DNA from: Antrihabitans cavernicola
Lineage (GTDB): Bacteria > Actinomycetota > Actinomycetes > Mycobacteriales > Mycobacteriaceae
Length of the DNA stretch: 64,000 bases
NCBI RefSeq assembly: GCF_008297975.1
Contig: NZ_VLNY01000002.1
Location: 124,001-188,000 of the forward strand
Direction: 5' to 3'
Positions 54,097 to 64,000 of this stretch are shown here, one piece after another (position 1 is the first letter of the stretch; each line of letters opens with the position of its first letter). The notes below the pieces were generated by a model. It was given only the letters and a program-made list of their open reading frames with translations. It was not told the DNA's origin and ran no database searches. Both the position numbers and the translations under genes were made by a program.

Positions 54097-54768
54097 CTAA
54101 CGCCCTTCGACTGTGTTTGCCGGACTGCCGAACGTGACGACAGCCTTTTCGATGACGAAGGCCTCGGCGTGAGGACTCCGACTCTGCACTCCGCGCAACC
54201 GAGACAGGCCGAGGAACGACTCTGCGTCGAACCAATCGTGACCGACCTGCGACGGATAGTGCTGGTGAAGCAGTTGTACCTTCCGATCGGCCACTGCGGT
54301 GGCCAACGGATGAAACATGGTGGGGCGCGGCGTATCCGTTTCCCACTTCAGAATTTCGTAGCCGAGAATCAGGTGACTCCTGAACTCGGTCGGCGTCACC
54401 TCGGCAAGCAGTCGGTGGTCCTGGTGCGCATCGTTACGTTGGGTCGTGAACACCAGCCGGGTATCGCACCTGTCACGAAAAGCTTTGAGCTCGTCCTTGA
54501 TTCGATCCCAATGGGCAGGCGCTCGGCCGTCCGGGATGTCGAGAACGGTCACGTCCAGATCGGCGCCGGGGCAAAACGCAGCCAACGCCGAGCGCTCCTC
54601 GACCTCGCGATCGGTGCCTGCGCCGGACAAGACCAACGCTCGGACCTTCAGGCCGACAACGGATTCGGCCAGAGTGAGGAGTGTTCCGCCCATGCCGATC
54701 GCGATGTCGTCGCAATGTGCGCCGAGTACCGCGATCTCGGTGGGCGTCTCGGTGAACAAGTCGGTCAT
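54097..54768 (-). CDS. PIG-L-family deacetylase
   Basis: A 223-residue LmbE/PIG-L enzyme. The zinc site is formed by AHCDD (residues 17-21; more often PHPDD) and the later RNDAHQDH. Such enzymes remove N-acetyl groups from amino sugars; MshB of mycothiol synthesis is one example. This gene overlaps the nucleotidyltransferase gene by 4 bases and is in a nucleotide-sugar operon, so it more likely deacetylates a GlcNAc-type precursor or a polymer residue. Confidence 0.85.
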   Translation of the reverse strand: MTDLFTETPTEIAVLGAHCDDIAIGMGGTLLTLAESVVGLKVRALVLSGAGTDREVEERSALAAFCPGADLDVTVLDIPDGRAPAHWDRIKDELKAFRDRCDTRLVFTTQRNDAHQDHRLLAEVTPTEFRSHLILGYEILKWETDTPRPTMFHPLATAVADRKVQLLHQHYPSQVGHDWFDAESFLGLSRLRGVQSRSPHAEAFVIEKAVVTFGSPANTVEGR

Positions 54769-55568
54769 GGCAGCTCGGTGGCCGTGTCCTTGTCAGCGTC
54801 TTCCCACACCATCCATGGTCGAACGCCCTTGTGGTAGCCGGCATCCAGTTCGGCGCGTTCCTTGAAGGTGTCGGCGGGCTTCCAGAAGCCCATGTGCTTG
54901 TAGCCGAACAGGCGACCTTGGGCAGCCAAGGCCCCGCACGCGTCTTCGACCAGATCGCCGCCGGGTGGCAGCAGGTCGAAGATCTCCTGGCTCAGCACGA
55001 AGAAGCCGCCGTTCTCCCAGATCGGGAGCTTCGACACCGGCGTGATCTCTTTGACCTCACCGGAATCCGTCACGTCGACGCAATGGAACGACGACTGTGG
55101 CGGGACGATCAGCATCGACGCGGCCGCACCCGAGGCGTGGAACTTGGTGACGATCTCGTCCATCGGCGCATCGCTGAGAACGTCGGCGTAGTTCGCGAGG
55201 AAGTAGTCGTCATCATCGAGGTGCGGACGCACCCGGCGGAGCCGCTCACCGATTGCCGATTCCAGTCCCGTATCGACGAACGTGATCTTCCAATCGTTGA
55301 TGTCGGAATGCAGCAGGTCGACCCGACCGTTGTGCATGACGAAATCGTTCGATGCGGCTTCCTGGTACGAGAGGAAGAAGTTCTTGATGTGCTCGGCACC
55401 GTAGCCGAGGCAGAGCACGAATTCCTTGTGGCCGAAGTGCGCGTAGTACCGCATCACGTGCCACAGCAGCGGCCGCGGTCCAACCATCTGCAGCGGTTTG
55501 GGAATCGCGTCTGCGGAATCGTTGCGCATGCGCATTCCGTATCCGCCGCAAAACAGGACGACCTTCAT
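54765..55568 (-). CDS. Sugar-phosphate nucleotidyltransferase (glucose-1-phosphate cytidylyltransferase-like)
   Basis: A 267-residue enzyme with the signature VLFCGGYGMRMR..., IPKPLQMVGPRPLLWHVM, FANYADVLSD (metal Asp) and WENGGFFVLSQEIFDLL, closest to RfbF-type cytidylyltransferases. It would activate a hexose 1-phosphate with CTP, giving the nucleotide sugar that the other operon enzymes modify. The ATG shares one base with the stop of the upstream C-methyltransferase gene. The exact base (C or T) is inferred. Confidence 0.83.
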   Translation of the reverse strand: MKVVLFCGGYGMRMRNDSADAIPKPLQMVGPRPLLWHVMRYYAHFGHKEFVLCLGYGAEHIKNFFLSYQEAASNDFVMHNGRVDLLHSDINDWKITFVDTGLESAIGERLRRVRPHLDDDDYFLANYADVLSDAPMDEIVTKFHASGAAASMLIVPPQSSFHCVDVTDSGEVKEITPVSKLPIWENGGFFVLSQEIFDLLPPGGDLVEDACGALAAQGRLFGYKHMGFWKPADTFKERAELDAGYHKGVRPWMVWEDADKDTATELP

Positions 55569-56815
55569 CAGGCTTGCCTCCCAACATTGTTCAGCTCAGC
55601 GGTGTGCAGCGTCGGCAAAGGGTAGACGAGTTGTCCCGACCAGTCCGCGATATGTCGAAGCTGCTTGTTCAGTTCTGTTTCCAAGTTCCACGGCAGTACG
55701 ACGACGACGTCCGGACGGTCTTCGTCGATACGGGCTGGATCGAGAATCGGAATCCGCGTTCCCGGTGTGAATCGTCCGTGCTTGTAGGGGTTGCGGTCCA
55801 CCGTGTACTCGAGCAGGTCGGTGCGAATGCCGCAGTAGTTCAGCAGCGTATTGCCCTTGCCGGGTGCGCCGTACCCGACCACGCGCTTGCCCTCGGCCTT
55901 GCAGTCGAGCAGGAACCGCAGCAGATCGTGGCGCACCTTCTGTGTGCGCGGCTCGAGCTCGCGATAGCCGTCGACGTTGTGCAGCCCGGCTTCTTCTTCG
56001 GTGCGCAACGCATCGCGAACGCGATCGGTCGGAGTGGCGTCGGTTTCTTCGGGCCGCGCCCAGAGCCGGATCGAACCACCGTGTGTGGGAACCAGTTCCA
56101 CGTCCACCAGGCGCAGGCCTGCTGTCGCAAGGGCCCGACTCGCCGACAGCACGGTGTAGTACTGGAAATGCTCGTGATAGATCGTGTCGAACTGGCCGAG
56201 CTCTACCAGGTTGAGCGCGTGGTGAACTTCGATGCTCAGCCAACCGTCGTCCGCCAGCAATCCGCGCAGCGAGCGCGTGAAGCCCAGTAGATCCGGTATG
56301 TGGGCGTAGACGTTGTTGGCAACCACCAGGTCGGCGGGACCGTGCTCGGCACGCACCTTGGCCGCGAGATCTTCGTCGAGGAAGGCGGTTTCGGTCGGGA
56401 CGCCGCGTTCGCGGGCCGCCGCGCCGACATTGATCGACGGCTCGATTCCGAGGCACGGGATTCCGGCGGCCACTGCGTGCTGGAGGAGGTATCCGTCGTT
56501 GCTGGCGACCTCGACGACGAACGAGTCGGCGCCCAAATTCAGCCGATCGATCGCACTGTCGACGAACGACTTCGCGTGCTCTACCCAGCTGTCCGAGAAC
56601 GACGAGAAGTAGGCGTACTCGGTGAAGGTTTCTTCGGGAGTGATCAACGCAGGAATCTGCAGCAGCAGACACTCTTCACACAACCGAAGATGCAGTGGGT
56701 AGGTGGGTTCCGGCAGATCCAACTCGTCGGCCGCGAGGAATTTCTCGCACGGCGGAGTCGCACCCAGGTCCAGAACGCTCAGCAATCGGTCCGAATTACA
56801 CAATCGACAATGCAC
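55568..56815 (-). CDS. Nucleotide-sugar C-methyltransferase (TylC3/NovU type)
   Basis: The GTG at 56815 follows AAGGGA and gives 415 residues starting VHCRLCNSDRLL. The zinc module (CRLC ... CEECLLLQ), the SAM loop VVEVASNDGYLLQHA, the catalytic segment YHEHFQYY with the Tyr-Glu-His set, and the C-terminal VVGYGAPGKGNTLLNYCG domain are all intact. Family members add a methyl group to C3 of a 4-keto-deoxysugar. This one heads the four-gene sugar operon; the 181 bases upstream should hold its promoter. A branched sugar in the polymer is the expected product. Confidence 0.87.
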   Translation of the reverse strand: MHCRLCNSDRLLSVLDLGATPPCEKFLAADELDLPEPTYPLHLRLCEECLLLQIPALITPEETFTEYAYFSSFSDSWVEHAKSFVDSAIDRLNLGADSFVVEVASNDGYLLQHAVAAGIPCLGIEPSINVGAAARERGVPTETAFLDEDLAAKVRAEHGPADLVVANNVYAHIPDLLGFTRSLRGLLADDGWLSIEVHHALNLVELGQFDTIYHEHFQYYTVLSASRALATAGLRLVDVELVPTHGGSIRLWARPEETDATPTDRVRDALRTEEEAGLHNVDGYRELEPRTQKVRHDLLRFLLDCKAEGKRVVGYGAPGKGNTLLNYCGIRTDLLEYTVDRNPYKHGRFTPGTRIPILDPARIDEDRPDVVVVLPWNLETELNKQLRHIADWSGQLVYPLPTLHTAELNNVGRQA

Positions 56816-56996
56816 GCAAGTCCCTTGATCACCCCGACCGCAAGACGGCAGAAAAATTGGGTAGGCATCCTGCGGCGTACCCCCGGTCAATTATGCACAC
56901 TGAACTGGGCAAAACAACTTCCGCCCTACCTTCGTAATGGCCTATTTGCGAGGTTGTGCGGCAACGATGGTCGGCGAGGTGGGTTTTTGGCCGTAA

Positions 56997-58289
56997 CTAA
57001 CGGTTCGACGGACCCGGTGACCCTTCTGCTCCACCGAACAACGTCGATCCCCAGTACTCACCCTGACCCACTCCGGGCGGCACAGCGAACACAGCGGATG
57101 CCATGTGCTGGATGTATTCGTTCAGCAGATCCTTGCGCGAAAGCTGCAGCTGCATCGGAACGAATTGCTCGATCGGATTGCGGCAGAAGGCGATGAAGAA
57201 GAGTCCTGCGTCCAGGTGCCCGAAGCCGTCGGAGCCGTCGGTGAAGTTGTAGCCGCGCCGCATCAGCTTGATGCCGTTGAGCGATTCGTGCGACGCCAGC
57301 CGGATGTGGGCCGCCTTGTCGATGAGCAGTCCCTCGGGGCCCTTCGACTGCAGATCCACCGCATCGAATTCGGCACCGCTGCCCTTCGGTGCACCACTGC
57401 CCTTGGCACGCCCGAACACGCGCTCCTGTTCGTTGAGTGTGGTGCGATCCCAGGCCTCGATCAGCATGCGAATACGACGAGCGACGAGGTAGGTGCCGCC
57501 GGCCATCCAGTCCTGATCGTCTTTGGGATCCACCCAGACGAACTGCGAAACCTCTGATGTGTCTTCGGATTTGAGGTTGTTGGTGCCGTCCTTGAAGCCC
57601 ATCAGGTTGCGCGCAGTGACCTGCGACGCAGATGTGGACGATGTGCGCCCAAACCCCAACTGCGACCATTTCACTGCGACCGTGCCGGTGCCGAGCCGCG
57701 CGAGATTGCGGATCGCGTGGACAGCGACCTGCGGATCGTTGGCGCATGCCTGGATCGCGATATCGCCACCGCTGCGGGCCGGGTCGAGGATGTCACCCGG
57801 GAAATGTTGTAGATCGGCAAGCGCTGCAGGCTTCTTCGAGAAGATCCCGAATCGGTCCTTCTCAGCGGTGCCGAACAGCGAGGGGCCGAAGCCGATGGTG
57901 AGCGTGAGCTGGCTCGGGGCCAGATCCAGGGCCTCGCCGGTGTCGGACGGCGGTGAGTATTCCTCGCCACCGGTCGCGCCGTTGTCGTAGGTCTGTTCGC
58001 CCTTGGTCATGCGTTCGGCGACTTCGGTCCACGTACGCAACAAGGCGATCAGGTCGTCCCGGGAGTCCGAGATCACGTCGAACGCGACGAAGTGCATCCG
58101 ATCCTGTGCGGGCGTGGCGATTCCGGCTTGATGTTCACCGCGGAACTCGACGACGTCGGCCATCGTCGAGGAGTCGCCCGGCGCTGTCTCCCGGCCGACA
58201 ACAGCGCCGGCGCCGACCAGTGCGGCACCCGCACCGAGAGCGCCGAACAGCCCGCGGCGGCTGATGCCCCTATTTTCCTGCAACGACAC
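56997..58289 (-). CDS. efeB: Deferrochelatase/DyP-type peroxidase EfeB
   Basis: A 430-residue DyP-type heme peroxidase with a Tat signal (ISRRGLFGALGAGAALVGAG). The heme site has GFKDGT, the DyP GxxDG motif, and HIRLASHE supplies a plausible proximal His. It works outside the membrane, oxidising ferrous iron or releasing iron from heme for EfeU. It overlaps efeO by 20 bases, completing the efeU-efeO-efeB operon. Confidence 0.94.
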   Translation of the reverse strand: MSLQENRGISRRGLFGALGAGAALVGAGAVVGRETAPGDSSTMADVVEFRGEHQAGIATPAQDRMHFVAFDVISDSRDDLIALLRTWTEVAERMTKGEQTYDNGATGGEEYSPPSDTGEALDLAPSQLTLTIGFGPSLFGTAEKDRFGIFSKKPAALADLQHFPGDILDPARSGGDIAIQACANDPQVAVHAIRNLARLGTGTVAVKWSQLGFGRTSSTSASQVTARNLMGFKDGTNNLKSEDTSEVSQFVWVDPKDDQDWMAGGTYLVARRIRMLIEAWDRTTLNEQERVFGRAKGSGAPKGSGAEFDAVDLQSKGPEGLLIDKAAHIRLASHESLNGIKLMRRGYNFTDGSDGFGHLDAGLFFIAFCRNPIEQFVPMQLQLSRKDLLNEYIQHMASAVFAVPPGVGQGEYWGSTLFGGAEGSPGPSNR

Positions 58290-59409
58290 GCTGTACCTTG
58301 CTTACCTCTGCCAGCAATGCATCGATCTTCTGCGACAGCTCTTGACGCTGAGGCTCGGTAACCGTGTCATAGCTGACGAATCCGTCGCCGGCGCGGTGGG
58401 TTTCGAGGTCCGCTTCCAGATCGGCGAAGCGCTGATCGATCTGCTTACCGAGGGCAGCATCTCGCTCGTCGAGAATCGGCCGAATCGACGCGATTGCGGC
58501 CTGCGAGCCTTCGACGTTCGCCTTGAAGTCGTAGAGGTCGGTGTGCGAGAAGAAGTCCTCTTCGCCGGTGATCTTGGTGCGCGCTACCTCTTCGAGCAAT
58601 CCCGCTGCGCCACCGGCTGTTTGGATCGGATCGATCACGAAATCGTTGGCATTGACCCGGTCGGACAGCTCTTGCACGTCCTTGTTCAACTGGTCGGCAA
58701 TCGCGTTGGTGTCCGGCTGCAGACCCTGCGTCCACAGGTCCTTCTCCAGGCGGTGGAAGCCGGTCCATTTGGCACCCGGCTCCACGTCGGGTTCGCGGAG
58801 GTCGATGCGGGGATCGAGATCGTCCGGGAAGCTTTCGGCGACCGGCTCGATGCGCTCGTAATACGTACGCGCCAGCGGGAACTGGGCTTTCGCACCGGCG
58901 ATGTCCCCGGACTTCACGGAGTCGACAAACTTCTTCGTGGTGTCCTGCAAGGCGCTGATCTGACTGACGACGTAGCGCTTGTAGCCAGCCGCGGCATCGG
59001 CGAGTTGGCCACTCTCTTCTTGCTTGACGGCGTCGCCCGTCACGGTGAAGTCGGCACGGATGCCGTCGCCGACCATGCCCGGCTTGCACGCGGTCTGGTA
59101 CGTGCCGGGCTCCGTCAACGCAACGATCAGCTGGCGCGTCAGGCCGGGACCGATGTTCTCGACCTCGCCCATCACCCGGTCGCCCTTGCCGTACACGTAG
59201 AACTCGGTGACCTTGGAACCGTTGTTGGTCACCTGGAAGGTCGAGTTGCCGGTGCCCGCCGTGTTTTTCGCAATGTCGCACGTCGAATCGTTGGCGGTCA
59301 CGGCAATATCGCCGGCCTCGGACTTCGACTTCTCGGTGCACCCTGCAACGGCCAGCGGCAGCGCCGCGACGAGTGCCAGGACACAGGTGGTTCTAGTGAT
59401 GTTCGACAA
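58270..59409 (-). CDS. efeO: Iron-uptake lipoprotein EfeO
   Basis: A 379-residue lipoprotein (lipobox AVAGC at about residue 24). A cupredoxin-like N-terminal domain (about 30-125; TFQVTNNGSKVTEFYVYG) is followed by an M75 peptidase-like imelysin domain with the GFHRLEKDLW (HxxE) motif. It captures iron outside the membrane and hands it to EfeU. It lies 29 bases downstream of efeU. Confidence 0.93.
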   Translation of the reverse strand: MSNITRTTCVLALVAALPLAVAGCTEKSKSEAGDIAVTANDSTCDIAKNTAGTGNSTFQVTNNGSKVTEFYVYGKGDRVMGEVENIGPGLTRQLIVALTEPGTYQTACKPGMVGDGIRADFTVTGDAVKQEESGQLADAAAGYKRYVVSQISALQDTTKKFVDSVKSGDIAGAKAQFPLARTYYERIEPVAESFPDDLDPRIDLREPDVEPGAKWTGFHRLEKDLWTQGLQPDTNAIADQLNKDVQELSDRVNANDFVIDPIQTAGGAAGLLEEVARTKITGEEDFFSHTDLYDFKANVEGSQAAIASIRPILDERDAALGKQIDQRFADLEADLETHRAGDGFVSYDTVTEPQRQELSQKIDALLAEVSKVQRVVAGK

Positions 59410-59438
59410 TTTCGGTGGTGCCTTTCAGGCGCAGAGCA

Positions 59439-60338
59439 TCAGGGGGTGGATTCGAGTGCGGGTTGTTCGGCAACGGGTTTCGCTGCGGCGGGTGCGCCGG
59501 TAGGGCGCAGGAAGAGCGCGAGTACGACGACGACGTAGACGACCCACGCGACAACCTGGGCCAGGGTCGGGTCGGGTCGGAAGTTGAAGATGCCTGCGAG
59601 GACGGTGCCGTACCAGCTCGAAGAATCGAACCAACCGGTGATGTCGAAGGCCTGCGTTGCGCCACCGGGCAACCAGCCGCCAGTCTGCAGAGCGCGGATG
59701 CCGTAGGCGAGGATTCCCGCCGCGACGACGATCAGGAAGACGCCGGTGTACTTGAAGAACTTGGCGAAATTGATGCGGATGGTGCCGAAGTAGAGGAGGA
59801 CCGTCAGCAGCGCGGCAACGACGACCCCGAGCAGCAAGCCCAGCAGCGGCCAGCTGCTGCCCTCGGTGTTCTCGGCGTAGCCGACCATGAGCAACGCCGT
59901 CTCGACACCTTCACGACTGACGGCGAAGAACGCGAGTAGCAGCACGGCCAGCGGGCCTACGTCGAGCGCCCGCTCCATGCCTGCGCGGAGCTCGCCCGAG
60001 ATCGACTTGGCCGCGGAGCGCATCCACAGCACCATCGCGCTGACGATCACCACGGCGACCAACGATGCGACGCCCGCGATGATTTCGGCGGTCAGTCCGG
60101 TCACCGTCGACGTTCCGAAGTGAATGGCGAAGAATATTGCGGCGACCATGGCGATCGCGATTCCGACGCCCAGCCACACCCACTTCAGGGCGTCGCGGCG
60201 GTCGGATTTCACCAGGAACGCGACAAGGATCATCACGACGATTCCGGTCTCGAGTCCTTCGCGGACCCCGATCAGTCCACTCCCGAACAGTTGAGTGGCG
60301 ATCGACGGTGCGCCTGCACCGGCGGCGAGGACGGACAC
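59439..60338 (-). CDS. efeU: Ferrous iron permease EfeU (FTR1 family)
   Basis: A 299-residue protein with seven hydrophobic segments and the two REXXE-type iron motifs: REGLE (about residue 26) and REGVE (about residue 143). It transports iron across the cytoplasmic membrane. It is the first gene of the efe operon, GTG start, with a candidate iron box 19 bases upstream. It is divergent from the lpqU-like gene. Confidence 0.94.
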   Translation of the reverse strand: MSVLAAGAGAPSIATQLFGSGLIGVREGLETGIVVMILVAFLVKSDRRDALKWVWLGVGIAIAMVAAIFFAIHFGTSTVTGLTAEIIAGVASLVAVVIVSAMVLWMRSAAKSISGELRAGMERALDVGPLAVLLLAFFAVSREGVETALLMVGYAENTEGSSWPLLGLLLGVVVAALLTVLLYFGTIRINFAKFFKYTGVFLIVVAAGILAYGIRALQTGGWLPGGATQAFDITGWFDSSSWYGTVLAGIFNFRPDPTLAQVVAWVVYVVVVLALFLRPTGAPAAAKPVAEQPALESTP

Positions 60339-60356
60339 GGCTCGTTACTCCCTTGC

Positions 60357-60375
60357 TGAGGTACGCCTGCCCATA
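60357..60375. promoter_or_regulatory. Candidate iron box (IdeR/DtxR type)
   Basis: TGAGGTACGCCTGCCCATA lies 19 bases before the efeU GTG. Against the IdeR consensus TTAGGTTAGGCTAACCTAA the constrained AGGT, central G(C/G)CT and CC are kept, while several flanking positions differ. Iron-dependent repression of efeUOB would be expected in this group. Confidence 0.4.
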
Positions 60376-60464
60376 CGAAGGCAAGGCGATCCTTGGTTGA
60401 TTGGTGAAACATACACCCCTGCCCGCGGGACGGATATATTCATTACCCACGCTTTACTTTCGAT

Positions 60465-61196
60465 GTGGATCATTGTGGCGTGAAGTTCATCGGGTGCGCG
60501 GCTGTGGTCGCATTGGCGGCGACACTTGTCGTCGGATGTGGGCGCGGCGCGAAGGTTGCGATACCCGACGGCATTCCGCCCGGCGCGGGAACGCCGCTGC
60601 CCGTCATCGATGTCGACGCCCCGGGCCGAACTGCGAACTTGCTCCACGACTGGGCAGCGGGTCAGTCGGACGCGCTGCATATTTCGGTGACGGCCCTGGA
60701 GGCGTACGGCTACGCGGCTGCTGTGATGGCGAAATCGCAGCCCGACTGCGGGATCAGGTGGACGACGATCGCCGGTATCGCCAGCGTCGAAAGCAAGCAC
60801 GGCACCTTCAGGGGATCGTCGGTGCAGGCCGACGGCTCGGTGGTGCCGCCGATTCGAGGCGTTCCGCTCGACGGTGGTCCCGGAGTTGCGGAGATTCCGG
60901 ATACCGATGGCGGTGCACTCGACGGCGATCCCGTCCACGATCGAGCGATGGGGCCGCTGCAGTTCATTCCCGAGACCTGGAAGCGCTACGGCGTCGACGC
61001 GAACGGTGACGGTGTCGTCTCGGCCGACAACATCGACGACGCGTCGTTGACCGCCGCTCGATATCTGTGTGCCAGTGGCGGGGATCTCACGACGCCGGAG
61101 GGGTGGCAGAAGGCGTTGATGACCTACAACCTGTCCGGGTCCTACCTGCGTGAGGTGCGTGATCGTGCCGCGGCATACAGCGTTGGCACTAGTGCC

Positions 61197-61202
<6 letters not shown>
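60465..61202 (+). CDS. lpqU: Lytic transglycosylase lipoprotein (LpqU-like)
   Basis: Up to 245 residues from GTG 60465; a GTG at 60480 gives the cleaner signal MKFIGCAAVVALAATLVVGC with lipobox Cys at residue 20. The transglycosylase (SLT/MltB-like) domain has IAGIASVESKHGT with the catalytic Glu, RAMGPLQFIPETW, and DASLTAARYLC. It would cut peptidoglycan glycan strands at the cell surface. Position between the mazG side and eno matches mycobacterial lpqU. Confidence 0.87.
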
Positions 61203-62619
<1,417 letters not shown>

Positions 62620-62686
62620 GTGACGGAGGATCTGTGACGACCGGGGCGAGCGCAGCGACGGGGAACTTGTCTCCGCCGAGTGAGCG

Positions 62687-63331
62687 ATGATGGCCGAGAA
62701 GCGGCGTGGCCGCGGCTCGGGCAGCAGTCCCGGCGGTCGCAGCTCCAGCAGATCGACACGCGCGGAACGGGATCGGCGGGCGCCGGCATCGAAGGCGGTG
62801 CCGGAAGTCGCAGAGCGCGAAGTGCCGATCCGAGCGTCTGTGCGGAAGTCGTCGCGGTCGTCGGCACCCAAGCCCGAGCGAACGATTCTGGGCCTGTCGA
62901 CAGGTCGTGCCGTGATCTTGGCGGTAGTGGTGTGCGCGCTTGCGTTGACTCTCGCGGTGCCGCTGCGCACGTACTTCACGCAGCGAGGCGACGCCGCGCA
63001 AGTGGAGGCCCAGCGCGTGGACCTGGAAGCCGATCTGCAGAAGTTGCGCGAAAAAAAGCTGCAACAAGCGGATCCGGCGTACATCACGGCCGAGGCTCGT
63101 GATCGCCTGCGGCTCGTGATGCCGGGTGAGACACCCTTCCAGGTGCAGCTCCCCGGTGCGTACGAGGCAGAGCAGGCCCGGATGGCGAAGCCGGAACCCA
63201 AGGGCGGCCCGTGGTACAGCGACCTCTGGAAGCAGGTGAGTGTTCCTGCTCCCGCTCCGGTCCCGCCGCCCGCGATGCCGCTGGCGCCGTTGCCGCCTCC
63301 GCCGCCCTCGGCCGGAGGGGCGCAGGGGTGA
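62687..63331 (+). CDS. FtsB/DivIC-family septum formation protein
   Basis: A 214-residue protein; a second ATG at 62690 may be the real start. A basic Ser/Arg-rich cytoplasmic region (residues 1-70) precedes one membrane segment (AVILAVVVCALALTLAV), a short coiled coil (AAQVEAQRVDLEADLQKLREKK, residues about 103-124), the ARDRLRLVMPGE block of DivIC/FtsB, and a Pro-rich tail. It likely bridges FtsL and FtsQ in the divisome. Position downstream of eno matches Rv1024. The stop overlaps the next start as GTGA. Confidence 0.87.
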   Translation: MMAEKRRGRGSGSSPGGRSSSRSTRAERDRRAPASKAVPEVAEREVPIRASVRKSSRSSAPKPERTILGLSTGRAVILAVVVCALALTLAVPLRTYFTQRGDAAQVEAQRVDLEADLQKLREKKLQQADPAYITAEARDRLRLVMPGETPFQVQLPGAYEAEQARMAKPEPKGGPWYSDLWKQVSVPAPAPVPPPAMPLAPLPPPPPSAGGAQG

Positions 63332-63867
63332 CCGAACGCATCGACCGCCCGAGCCAGAGCGATCTCGATGCCGTTGCCGCACAACTGGGTCGAGAGCCCC
63401 GCGGTGTGTTGGCGATCGCTTATCGTGCTCCCGATGGAACTCCCGGCGTCGTGAAGACCGCACCGCGTCTGCCGGATGGCACGCCGTTTCCCACGCTCTA
63501 TTACCTGACAGATCCGCGGCTCACCGCGGAGGCGAGCAGGCAGGAATCGGCGGGCGTGATGCGCGAGATGACCGAGCGTCTCGCCGCAGATGTAGACCTG
63601 GCGGCGGCGTATCGCGTTGCGCACGAAAGTTATTTGGCCGAACGCAACGAAATCGACTCGCTGGGAACCGACTTCACCGGCGGTGGGATGCCCGAGCGAG
63701 TGAAGTGCCTGCACGTGCTGATGGCGCATGCGTTGGCCAAAGGTCCTGGTCTGAATCCGCTGGGCGACGAGTCGGTTGCGCTTGCGGCGCAAGGGAAGCT
63801 GCGCGGAACGGCGCTACCCGCCGACTGGCCCACCTACGAGCAACTGCACGGAGAGGACGCGACATGA
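63328..63867 (+). CDS. DUF501-family protein
   Basis: The GTG at 63328 overlaps the FtsB-like stop and gives 179 residues. The sequence (LGREPRGVLAIAYR, TPFPTLYYLTDPRLT, MPERVKCLHVLMAHALA) is typical of DUF501, an actinobacterial family of unknown function always near eno and ppx. Conserved Cys and His in KCLHVLMAH suggest a metal or catalytic role. Its stop overlaps ppx. Confidence 0.88.
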   Translation: MTERIDRPSQSDLDAVAAQLGREPRGVLAIAYRAPDGTPGVVKTAPRLPDGTPFPTLYYLTDPRLTAEASRQESAGVMREMTERLAADVDLAAAYRVAHESYLAERNEIDSLGTDFTGGGMPERVKCLHVLMAHALAKGPGLNPLGDESVALAAQGKLRGTALPADWPTYEQLHGEDAT

Positions 63868-64000
63868 CCCGCGTTGCTGCGGTCGATTGCGGCACCAATT
63901 CGATCCGCCTGCTGATCGCAGACATCGATGGTTCGGGTGCGCTCACCGACGTTCGTCGCGAGATGCGGATCGTGCGCCTCGGTCAAGGAGTCGACGCCAC
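63864..64000 (+). CDS. ppx: Exopolyphosphatase/GppA-family phosphatase (3' end beyond window)
   Basis: The ATG at 63864 overlaps the DUF501 TGA. The 45 visible residues begin VAAVDCGTNSIRLLIAD, the actin-like phosphate-1 loop of Ppx/GppA, and continue with REMRIVRLGQGVD. These enzymes hydrolyse polyphosphate or pppGpp. The rest of the gene is outside the window. Confidence 0.9.
   Translation, partial: MTRVAAVDCGTNSIRLLIADIDGSGALTDVRREMRIVRLGQGVDA

Overview
The window is high-GC actinobacterial DNA, most likely from a mycolic-acid-containing member of the Nocardiaceae (Rhodococcus/Nocardia type). The reasons are a Pks16/FadD-type acyl-adenylate enzyme, a complete ergothioneine pathway, many GTG/TTG starts, frequent ATGA/GTGA stop-start overlaps, and a backbone gene order (pks16-like, pth, rplY, prs, glmU, tetR, mfd, mazG, lpqU, eno, ftsB-like, DUF501, ppx) that, from memory, matches M. 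tuberculosis Rv1013-Rv1026. No stretch longer than about 220 bases lacks a gene.

Region 1 (1-9.7 kb) holds housekeeping and small accessory genes: a cut-off DUF445-like membrane protein, an Abi-alpha/DUF4393-like protein, a coupled SnoaL/DUF4166/VOC/PNPOx-like string, PnuC, release factor 3, a TetR repressor divergent from a PlsC-type acyltransferase with a clear operator between them, and the Pks16-like enzyme.

Region 2 (9.8-28.8 kb) is the conserved backbone carrying insertions. A secreted lyase-fold protein and a methyltransferase sit before pth. Between rplY and prs lies the ergothioneine locus: a class V PLP enzyme that is an EgtE candidate, a DinB protein, then egtA-egtB-egtC-egtD. After glmU come tRNA-Gln(UUG), two TetR regulators (one resembling gamma-butyrolactone receptors), mfd and mazG.

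Region 3 (28.8-56.8 kb) separates mazG from lpqU. It is a Wzx/Wzy-type exopolysaccharide locus: flippase, polymerase, chain-length protein, five glycosyltransferase genes (one a GT2-GT4 fusion), an AlgD-type GDP-mannose 6-dehydrogenase, a heparinase II/III-like protein, a lyase-fold lipoprotein, a GH5-type glycosidase, an AsnB-like amidotransferase, a class III PLP enzyme, two GNAT enzymes, and an operon for a C-methylated nucleotide sugar. The parts point to a uronate-containing, probably amidated polymer with its own trimming enzymes. No priming glycosyltransferase, outer-layer export protein or tyrosine kinase is present in the window.

Region 4 (56.9-64 kb) holds the EfeUOB iron-uptake operon with a candidate iron box, then the backbone resumes with the lpqU-like transglycosylase, eno, an FtsB/DivIC-like protein, DUF501 and the start of ppx.

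The most unusual signal lies at the junction between a repeat-bearing Tat-exported protein and the GH5 gene (30518-30574). There a C CCU UUA heptamer, a 6-nt spacer containing the stop codon, and a GC-rich stem-loop look like a -1 ribosomal frameshift element that would fuse the two proteins.
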